Program-made: the position numbers and the translations under genes
Shown here: piece after piece, positions 5,988 to 10,522 of the stretch
How positions within the stretch are numbered: the first letter of the stretch is position 1
How the letters are laid out: each line of letters opens with the position of its first letter
Source of the DNA: an uncultured Eubacteriales bacterium
Lineage (GTDB): Bacteria; Bacillota; Clostridia; Oscillospirales; QAKW01
Length of the DNA stretch: 10,522 nt
NCBI GenBank assembly: GCA_934378025.1
Contig: CAKRPM010000026.1
Span: 1-10,522, forward strand
Reading direction: 5' to 3'
The notes under the pieces: generated by a model
Database searches by the model: none
Seen by the model: the letters and a program-made list of their open reading frames with translations, nothing else
What the model was told of the DNA's origin: nothing

Positions 5988-6565
5988 TCGATAATGCATA
6001 TCGGGTATTGGGCGTATCTTCGAATGCCGATGATGATGAGGTAAAACAGGCGTATCGGAAACTGGCCAAAAAATATCATCCCGACGCAAATCCGGGGGAT
6101 AAAACGGCGGAAGAAAACATGGCCAAGGTCAATGCCGCCTATGATGAAATCATGGCGTTTCGCCAAGGCAAGACGACGGGCGATCCGTTCGGCGGATTTT
6201 CGGCGCAGGAAAGTGAAGTGAATACCGAATATGTGGCGGTTCGGAACTTTATTCGATATCATCGTTTTACGGAGGCGATGGGGGTACTCTCGCGCATGGA
6301 AAGCCGTGACGCAGAATGGTACTATTTGGCGGGATACGCACAGATGGGACTGGGCAATCGGGCGCAGGCCATGGAGTTTGCCGCAAGAGCGGTGCAGATG
6401 GAGCCCGGCAATCCGCACTATCAACGGCTGCTGCAAACACTGCAGTCGGGCGCGCAGGTCTACAGCGATTTCGGCCGCGGTTTTACCATGCCGCAGGGCG
6501 GAAGCTCGTGGTGTTTTAAGTTGATTTTAGCCAATTTGTTTTGTAATTTTTGTTGCAGGTGTTAA
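5984..6565 (+). CDS. J-domain protein with TPR-like middle and Cys-rich tail
   Basis: This 193-residue protein begins with a J domain (about 3-60: AYRVLGV, YRKLAKKYHPDANPGD). It has an intact HPD at 32-34, so it should stimulate an Hsp70 (DnaK) ATPase. It lacks the G/F region zinc fingers and C-terminal domains of true DnaJ. Residues 81-155 contain two TPR-like helix pairs (YHRFTEAMGVLSRM; AEWYYLAGYAQMGLGNRAQA). The tail from residue 177 (CFKLILANLFCNFCCRC) is hydrophobic and has five Cys, possibly a metal-binding or membrane-associating end. Its ATG overlaps the DUF5685 stop in ATGA and AGGAG lies just upstream, so translational coupling is expected. DUF5685 and J-domain genes next to each other suggest a dedicated chaperone-client pair, which is inferred. 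Confidence 0.88.
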   Translation: MIDNAYRVLGVSSNADDDEVKQAYRKLAKKYHPDANPGDKTAEENMAKVNAAYDEIMAFRQGKTTGDPFGGFSAQESEVNTEYVAVRNFIRYHRFTEAMGVLSRMESRDAEWYYLAGYAQMGLGNRAQAMEFAARAVQMEPGNPHYQRLLQTLQSGAQVYSDFGRGFTMPQGGSSWCFKLILANLFCNFCCRC

Positions 6566-6568
6566 ATT

Positions 6569-6952
6569 ATGAGAGAAAAACTGATGAAATTTATGTACGG
6601 TCGGTACGGCGGTGCGGACGCACTGGGAAAGTTTTTAATGGGCGTTTATTTGGTTTTGTTTTTGATCGGCGCCTTTTTACGCGTAGGTGTTATCATGCTG
6701 GCGGCGCTTTTGATCGCCGGATACAGTATGTTCAGAGCCCTTTCGCGCAATATTTATCAACGGCAAAAGGAAAATGCCCTTTACCTAAAATGGAAAAAGC
6801 GGTTTTTGCGTCCGTTTACGGAAATGCGCGATAAAACGCATGCATACCGCACTTGCCCGCATTGCAAGGCACGCCTGCGCCTGCCGAAAAAGAAGGGACG
6901 GCACACGGTTTGCTGCCCGAGATGTAACAAGGATTTTGACGTGCGGATATGA
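6569..6952 (+). CDS. Membrane protein with C-terminal zinc ribbon
   Basis: This 127-residue protein has a short cationic N terminus (MREKLMKFMYGRYG) and two hydrophobic segments (about 21-39 and 41-57). A basic stretch follows, then a C-terminal zinc ribbon with CPHC (96-99) and CPRC (116-119) about 17 residues apart. The likely topology is two membrane helices with the ribbon in the cytoplasm. No enzymatic motif is present; function unknown. The ATG at 6569 follows AGGTG by about 8 nt; an internal ATG at 6584 is a weaker alternative. It starts 3 nt after the J-domain stop and overlaps the VanZ start by ATGA, which places it firmly in the operon. Confidence 0.82.
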   Translation: MREKLMKFMYGRYGGADALGKFLMGVYLVLFLIGAFLRVGVIMLAALLIAGYSMFRALSRNIYQRQKENALYLKWKKRFLRPFTEMRDKTHAYRTCPHCKARLRLPKKKGRHTVCCPRCNKDFDVRI

Positions 6953-7368
6953 AAAAGAAGATTTTTTGGGCGGCCACCGTGGCTTTGTGGATCTTCATTT
7001 TTTGGAATTCCATGCAAAACGCGGCTGAATCCACAGCGTTGAGCGATTCCGTTCTGAACATAGTGGGCGGCAGAGAGCTTTTGATTCGGAAAGCGGCGCA
7101 TTTTTTGGAATTTGCGTTGTTGGGCGGTTTGGTGTGCGTCAATTTCAGTTGGAGCAAGCCGCCCTATCGTATTCCCTATGCAGGGGCGGCGCTGATCGGC
7201 CTGCTCACGGCATGCTGCGATGAAACCATTCAGATTTTTTCGCTTGGGCGTTCCAGCCAACTGGCGGACGTATGGTTGGATTTCGCGGGCTATATTTTCG
7301 GAGCCGCGATGCTCTTGGTGCTGCTGGCAATTTGCAAAAAAAGCAAGCATATTACATTTTTCGATTGA
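6949..7368 (+). CDS. VanZ family membrane protein
   Basis: This 139-residue membrane protein belongs to the VanZ family, named for the teicoplanin-resistance accessory protein but mostly of unknown function in Clostridia. Diagnostic features are FWNSMQN after helix 1 (18-24), RKAAHFLEFALLGGL (47-61), DETIQIFSLGRSSQLADVWL (91-110), and the final DFAGYIFGAA helix. Four hydrophobic segments are visible, the usual number. Nothing nearby points to glycopeptide resistance (no VanH/A/X or two-component genes), so a resistance role should not be assumed. The start overlaps the previous stop by ATGA. Its stop lies inside the -35 region of the next gene's promoter. Confidence 0.9.
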   Translation: MKKKIFWAATVALWIFIFWNSMQNAAESTALSDSVLNIVGGRELLIRKAAHFLEFALLGGLVCVNFSWSKPPYRIPYAGAALIGLLTACCDETIQIFSLGRSSQLADVWLDFAGYIFGAAMLLVLLAICKKSKHITFFD

Positions 7369-7393
7369 AAAAACGCAAAAAATCGTGTATACT
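7365..7393 (+). promoter_or_regulatory. Sigma-A promoter of the DUF1292 gene
   Basis: TTGAAA (7365-7370), a 17-nt spacer and TATACT (7388-7393). The -35 box overlaps the VanZ stop codon. The predicted start near 7400 gives a leader of about 20 nt that contains the GGGAGG ribosome site. Confidence 0.8.
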
Positions 7394-7419
7394 AATTTTA
7401 TAAGAGGGAGGAAAAAACC

Positions 7420-7725
7420 ATGGACAGTGAATACGGAAATGATATTTTAACACTCACCGACGAGGATGGGAATGAACTGGAGTTTGAACATATTGCCAGT
7501 GTGGAGCTGGACGGTCAAACCTATGTGGGGTTGGTGGAAGTGTTTGACGATCCGCAAAAGATGTTGGAAAGCGACGGCACCTTGGTCATCATGAAATCCG
7601 TGGAGGACAACACGGGTGATACCATTTTGGTTACCTTGGATTCCAACGAGGAGCTTGAGCGGGTGGTAAAAGAATTTGAAAAAATTCTGGATGAGGAATA
7701 CGAAATCGACGATACGGAAAACTAA
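7420..7725 (+). CDS. DUF1292 family protein (YrzB-like)
   Basis: This is a small acidic protein of 101 residues matching DUF1292 (Bacillus YrzB type): an N-terminal DILTLTDEDGNELEFEHIAS, a central strand pair with YVGLVEV, and a Glu/Asp-rich C-terminal helix (EELERVVKEFEKILDEEYE). No catalytic motif is visible and the molecular function is unknown. In many Firmicutes it sits with alaS, the ruvX/yqgF homolog and yrzL; none of those are here, so this is a separated copy. A strong ribosome site (GGGAGG) precedes the ATG, and the gene has its own promoter. The 6S RNA candidate begins within a few bases of its stop codon. Confidence 0.9.
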   Translation: MDSEYGNDILTLTDEDGNELEFEHIASVELDGQTYVGLVEVFDDPQKMLESDGTLVIMKSVEDNTGDTILVTLDSNEELERVVKEFEKILDEEYEIDDTEN

Positions 7726-7730
7726 GTATT

Positions 7731-7919
7731 GTCCTGCTGTGTGCGGCACTTGTGTATTTTAAACCTACACTTATGAAACGGGAATGCGCTCGAAGCGTTG
7801 TGTGCAAACTCTCCCGCCCCTCAATCGGGGCTGAAGAGAGGAGCCTGTGAGACGTAACGGCAACTACCCACCTGGATATATTCCGGGATTAAAAGAAACA
7901 AGACCGGCATAAGCGGGTC
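7731..7919 (+). ncRNA. ssrS: Probable 6S RNA
   Basis: This is a candidate of about 189 nt for 6S RNA, which binds housekeeping RNA polymerase and mimics an open promoter. The ends pair as a closing stem: GTCCTGCT (7731-7738) with AGCGGGTC (7912-7919), and TGCGGCACTTGT with ACAAGACCGGCA farther in, with mismatches. The middle contains the sequences AAACCTACACTT and AACGGGA on the 5' side and CAACTACCCACCTGGA on the 3' side, which I recognise from clostridial 6S RNAs. The apical hairpin is GCCCC/GGGGC (7816-7831) on a CTCTC/GAGAG stem. No separate strong promoter was found at the end of the DUF1292 gene, so it may be co-transcribed and processed. Exact ends are approximate. Confidence 0.8.
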
Positions 7920-7929
7920 AAACGCAAAA

Positions 7930-7970
7930 AAAGAGCTGTAAAAGCCTTGGCTTTTACAGCTCTTTAAATT
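7930..7970. terminator. Bidirectional terminator between 6S RNA and the isomerase gene
   Basis: AAAGAGCTGTAAAAGCC (7930-7946) is perfectly complementary to GGCTTTTACAGCTCTTT (7949-7965). The minus-strand reading continues into seven T, an excellent tail for the convergent isomerase operon; the plus-strand reading continues into TTTAAATTTT, a weaker tail for the 6S transcript. Confidence 0.92.
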
Positions 7971-7979
7971 TTAATGGAT

Positions 7980-8762
7980 TTATTCGCACATGGCGGCAAA
8001 TCTCTTTACACGCTCCAGCGCGGTTTTGAGATATTGTTCATCCGTCCAGTCGTTATACAGATCGCGATAACGAACGATTTCCATGGTGAGCGGACCCTTG
8101 TAGCCGGCGGCCTTGACAAAGTCGGCTTTGCGCTGCCAATTCATATTGCCGTCAAACGGAAGAATATGATCGTCGCCCATGTAAATGCCGCGGTTGTCAT
8201 GCAGATGCGTACAAATCAGCTTGTCGCCCAAGAAAGCAACGTGATCGACGCCCGGCGTGTAGCAGAGCTCATGACCGGAGTCCCAGCAGAAATACACGGG
8301 GATATCACGGTTTTCGTGGAAGATACGGGCCAGGTGATTGGTGCGGCGCACATTTTCCACGGCGATTTTTACGCCCAGCTCGTTGCCCTTTTCAAAGATT
8401 TTGCGAAAACGGGCCAGTCCGGCGTTGGACATATCGGGGCCTACGCGATTGGCGCTTTCATGAATGACCATGATGGGAACCTTATGGTCGGCGCAGAAGG
8501 ACAGGCACTCCAGCATCATGTTCAACGGACCCTCGCCGCTGGGATCGTCGTACCACATACGGTTAATATCTTTAAACGGAGAATGAATCGTTTCCAGACG
8601 AATACCGATGTTTTCAGCGGCATTGATAATCTTATCGGCATCTTCATACGTGCTGATGCCCATGAAATAGTTGGTGAAACCGATATCTTTCATCATACGC
8701 AGGCATTCAATGCGTTCCTCTGCGTTGTGACCGAACGGCTGACAACCAAACTCGCGATTCAT
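7980..8762 (-). CDS. Sugar phosphate isomerase/epimerase-like TIM-barrel protein
   Basis: This 260-residue protein belongs to the AP-endonuclease-2-like TIM-barrel superfamily (sugar phosphate isomerases/epimerases such as IolE, IolI and UlaE relatives). Candidate metal ligands at barrel strand ends are Glu136 (VEN), Asp161 with His164 (WDSGHE), His186/His188 (THLHDN) and Glu228 (TMEI), the usual pattern for this superfamily. The segment LETIHSPF (56-63) is also characteristic. The length is normal and no domain is missing. The exact substrate cannot be read from sequence. The ATG at 8762 is preceded by AAAGGA. It follows a PTS IIC-like gene after 70 nt on the same strand, suggesting a carbohydrate uptake and conversion unit (inference). 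Confidence 0.87.
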   Translation of the reverse strand: MNREFGCQPFGHNAEERIECLRMMKDIGFTNYFMGISTYEDADKIINAAENIGIRLETIHSPFKDINRMWYDDPSGEGPLNMMLECLSFCADHKVPIMVIHESANRVGPDMSNAGLARFRKIFEKGNELGVKIAVENVRRTNHLARIFHENRDIPVYFCWDSGHELCYTPGVDHVAFLGDKLICTHLHDNRGIYMGDDHILPFDGNMNWQRKADFVKAAGYKGPLTMEIVRYRDLYNDWTDEQYLKTALERVKRFAAMCE

Positions 8763-8790
8763 AATAAAATCCTTTCTCCCTCATCGAGGA

Positions 8791-8821
8791 GCCGCCTTTT
8801 TTATGGGTTGGCGGCGCACCC
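8791..8821 (-). promoter_or_regulatory. Overlapping hairpins between the PTS and isomerase genes
   Basis: In the minus-strand transcript GCCGCC and GGCGGC (8791-8796 with 8810-8815) can pair, while GGGT/ACCC (8805-8821) forms an alternative using the same bases. Neither is followed by a U tract, so this is not a simple terminator. It may adjust expression or stability between the two genes. Confidence 0.35.
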
Positions 8822-8832
8822 AAAATAGCATT

Positions 8833-9900
8833 TTATAAGTCGAGCGCCATATCGCCCTTGCGGATCCAACCGATTTTGCGCATCCCCTCGGAAATGGCAA
8901 GGGTGAGCACTGCCGGCAAAATCACGTGCATCACAATGATTTCGCACAGAGCCGTGCCGGCGCTCAGCCCGCCGGCCGTCAGGGTTTGAAAGCTCATAAT
9001 TTGCCCGACCAGTCCGCTGGTACCCATGCCGGAGCCCACAGCATTACAGGTCATCTTCAGCACAGCGGTGGAAATCGGCCCCAAAATTGCGGAGGATAAA
9101 ATAGGCGGCAGCCAAATCAACGGATGGCGCATGATATTGGGCACCTGCAGCATCGAAGTGCCGACCCCTTGCGCAATCAGCCCGCCCCATTTATTCTCAC
9201 GGAAGCTGGCAACGGCAAAGCCCACCATTTGTGCGCTGCAGCCGATGACGGCGGCACCCGCCGCAAGCCCCGATAAATTCAACATAACCCCCAGCGCCGC
9301 CGAGGAAATCGGCAGGGTTAAAATCATCCCCATAATCACGCTGACGACAATGCCCATCAAAACGGGCTGCTGCTCCGTGCCCCAGTTGACCAGTTGCCCC
9401 AGCCAAGTCATAAAGGCGGAAATCGGCGGCCCGACCAAAAGTCCCACGGCACTGCCGGAAAGGATGGAAACAAACGGCGTAACCAAAATATCGATTTTGG
9501 TTTTTCCGGATACCAGCCGCCCCAAGGAGATGGCCACCATGGCGGCGATAAATGCCCCCAACGGTTCGCCGGGTCCCGCGAGTACGACAGCCCCCTCTTT
9601 TAAAATGGAACCGCCGATGATTTTGGAAGCGTATGCGCCGACCATGCCTGCACAGGCCGCGCCGAGCATGACCAGTACGCTGTCTTTAAATTTATAGGCA
9701 ACGCCCGCACCGATACCGGCGCCGGTTAAAATTTTCACCACAGAGGCAACATGCCCCAGCCACAGCCCTGCATTGCCGGGAATAAAGCCGGCAATTTGCG
9801 AGAGGATGGTACCGATAATGAGCGTGCCGAACAGCCCTAAAGCCATTCCCGCCATACCGTCCACAAATATGTAGTTCAGCAGTTTTTTCATACGTTTCAT
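8833..9900 (-). CDS. PTS IIC-type membrane protein (PF13303, PfoR-like)
   Basis: This 355-residue, very hydrophobic protein resembles the PTS_EIIC_2 family, which includes Clostridium PfoR and stand-alone PTS IIC-like proteins. About nine or ten hydrophobic segments are visible, with family-type motifs GPGEPLGA (109-116), GPPI (157-160), NIMRHPLIWLPP (255-266) and GSGMGTSGLVGQ (289-300). No IIA or IIB domain is fused or encoded nearby, so it either works with components elsewhere or has a non-transport role; PfoR itself was described as a regulatory protein. The start at 9900 is chosen because AAAGGA lies 10 nt upstream; the longer reading to 9981 would extend through the promoter. Confidence 0.85.
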   Translation of the reverse strand: MKRMKKLLNYIFVDGMAGMALGLFGTLIIGTILSQIAGFIPGNAGLWLGHVASVVKILTGAGIGAGVAYKFKDSVLVMLGAACAGMVGAYASKIIGGSILKEGAVVLAGPGEPLGAFIAAMVAISLGRLVSGKTKIDILVTPFVSILSGSAVGLLVGPPISAFMTWLGQLVNWGTEQQPVLMGIVVSVIMGMILTLPISSAALGVMLNLSGLAAGAAVIGCSAQMVGFAVASFRENKWGGLIAQGVGTSMLQVPNIMRHPLIWLPPILSSAILGPISTAVLKMTCNAVGSGMGTSGLVGQIMSFQTLTAGGLSAGTALCEIIVMHVILPAVLTLAISEGMRKIGWIRKGDMALDL

Positions 9901-9930
9901 TGATTTTGTTTCCTTTATTTTATTGTGGAT

Positions 9931-9959
9931 ATTATAGCAGACAATTCCAAAAAAATCAA
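9931..9959 (-). promoter_or_regulatory. Sigma-A promoter of the PTS IIC gene
   Basis: On the minus strand TTGATT (9954-9959), a 17-nt spacer and consensus TATAAT (9931-9936), continuing ATCC as in two other promoter-like sites of this window. The leader is about 25 nt. Confidence 0.85.
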
Positions 9960-9990
9960 TAATTATCAAAAAATTGAACAAAATAGTCCT

Positions 9991-9998
9991 AAAGGAGG
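9991..9998 (+). promoter_or_regulatory. Ribosome binding site of gpr
   Basis: AAAGGAGG seven bases before the GTG at 10006, which decides this start in the absence of a nearby ATG. Confidence 0.85.
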
Positions 9999-10005
9999 AA
10001 ACGTC

Positions 10006-10522
10006 GTGAAAAGTTTTCAGTCATCTTTACTCTTAGAGGCTATGGAAAGCGTCGACCACGGTGTCAAAACCAAGGAAGAAACCTTTTCGGGCGGGCGTGT
10101 GACCACGGTGGAATTGCCGGAGGAAAACCCTTTCTCAAAGCCCGGCGGAAAATATATTACCATTGAAACAAAGCGCGTGCAGTCTTTGCAGGATCAGGCG
10201 TTTGAAAATGCCGTAAATGCCGTGGCACGGGCCATTATGCCGATGATACACGGCGCTCGCGTTCTGGTGGCGGCACTGGGAAACAATGATATTACCCCCG
10301 ATTCTTTAGGTCCGAAAATGATGCGCCATCTGATGGTGACGCGTCCCTTTGAGCAAATTGCGCCCGATGCGCTCGGTGAGGGGAAGCTGCGTTCCGTTGC
10401 CGCCGTTTGTACCAATGTGTACGGTGCCACGGGCATTGAAAGCGCGGAAATGATCCGCGGGGTTACGGCGCAAATTCAGCCGGACACCGTGATTGTTATT
10501 GACGCGTTGGCCACCACACACC
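10006..10522 (+). CDS. gpr: Spore germination protease GPR, N-terminal part (runs off right edge)
   Basis: This is the first 172 residues of GPR, the endoprotease that degrades small acid-soluble spore proteins during germination. Matching features are a short N-terminal stretch before RVTTVELPEENPF, KPGGKYITIE (46-54), the core ALGNNDITPDSLGP (90-103), LMVTRPF, and GATGIESAEMIRG followed by VIVIDALATTH. Asp99 and Asp166 are at positions consistent with the two catalytic aspartates of the Bacillus enzyme (D127 and D193). The family length is about 320-370, so roughly half is missing at the window edge. Translation starts at GTG 10006 after a near-perfect AAAGGAGG (9991-9998). No convincing sigma-G or sigma-F promoter was recognised in the 105-nt divergent gap. 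It is the best evidence that the organism sporulates. Confidence 0.95.
   Translation, partial: MKSFQSSLLLEAMESVDHGVKTKEETFSGGRVTTVELPEENPFSKPGGKYITIETKRVQSLQDQAFENAVNAVARAIMPMIHGARVLVAALGNNDITPDSLGPKMMRHLMVTRPFEQIAPDALGEGKLRSVAAVCTNVYGATGIESAEMIRGVTAQIQPDTVIVIDALATTH

Noticed and set aside
6949..7368. VanZ family gene as an antibiotic-resistance determinant
   Set aside because: No other van genes are nearby and VanZ-family proteins are widespread in Clostridia without any resistance role.
7974..8828. Long plus-strand frame (284 codons) opposite the isomerase gene
   Set aside because: The minus-strand frame has clear TIM-barrel motifs and a ribosome site; the plus frame begins in a terminator tail and is an antisense shadow.
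9937..9990. Sporulation (sigma-G/sigma-F) promoter for gpr
   Set aside because: Only loose resemblances such as CAAAATA were found, with wrong spacing or too close to the ribosome site.

Overview
The window looks like chromosomal DNA of an anaerobic, endospore-forming Clostridia member, probably in the Oscillospiraceae/Ruminococcaceae range. The reasons are the spore germination protease gene at the right edge, a pump-type membrane pyrophosphatase of the K+-dependent, Na+-type class, a DUF5685/J-domain gene pair, a DUF1292 gene next to a Firmicutes-style 6S RNA, roughly balanced base composition, and tRNA genes that encode their own CCA ends. The taxonomic placement is inference; no sequence search was possible.

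Layout, left to right. (1) Bases 1-2700 form a minus-strand unit. hppA (ion-pumping pyrophosphatase, complete) has a good sigma-A promoter and AAGGAG ribosome site, and is followed after 61 nt by the start of a HAD-superfamily phosphatase that runs off the left edge; a perfect 10-bp hairpin lies between them. (2) Bases 2840-3510 hold two tRNA genes pointing toward each other: tRNA-Val(GAC) on plus and tRNA-Arg(ACG) on minus, each with promoter and terminator. About 300 nt between them carry no gene but contain several hairpins and two partial copies of the tRNA-Arg 3' end. (3) tspO (minus) and a short class I glutamine-amidotransferase-like hydrolase (plus) are divergently arranged. (4) Bases 4814-5165 have no convincing gene; they begin with an 11-bp perfect palindrome in which both arms carry a TATAAT box, followed by stable predicted hairpins.

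(5) Bases 5104-7368 are a tight plus-strand operon: a DUF5685 protein, a J-domain/TPR-like protein, a membrane-anchored zinc-ribbon protein and a VanZ-family membrane protein. Two of the three junctions are ATGA overlaps, so the products are probably made in a coordinated way, but no shared function is established. (6) A DUF1292 gene with its own promoter is followed directly by a probable 6S RNA, then a strong bidirectional terminator. (7) On the minus strand, a PTS IIC-type (PF13303/PfoR-like) membrane protein and a sugar-phosphate isomerase/epimerase-like TIM-barrel enzyme form a probable two-gene operon. (8) Divergent from it, gpr (spore germination protease) starts at 10006 and continues past the right edge.

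Most of the window is ordinary housekeeping and conserved-hypothetical content. The parts that deserve attention are the DUF5685 operon, the two hairpin-rich gene-free stretches, and a TATAATATCC box that occurs four times at promoter-like positions. No CRISPR array, transposase, integrase or phage gene was seen.
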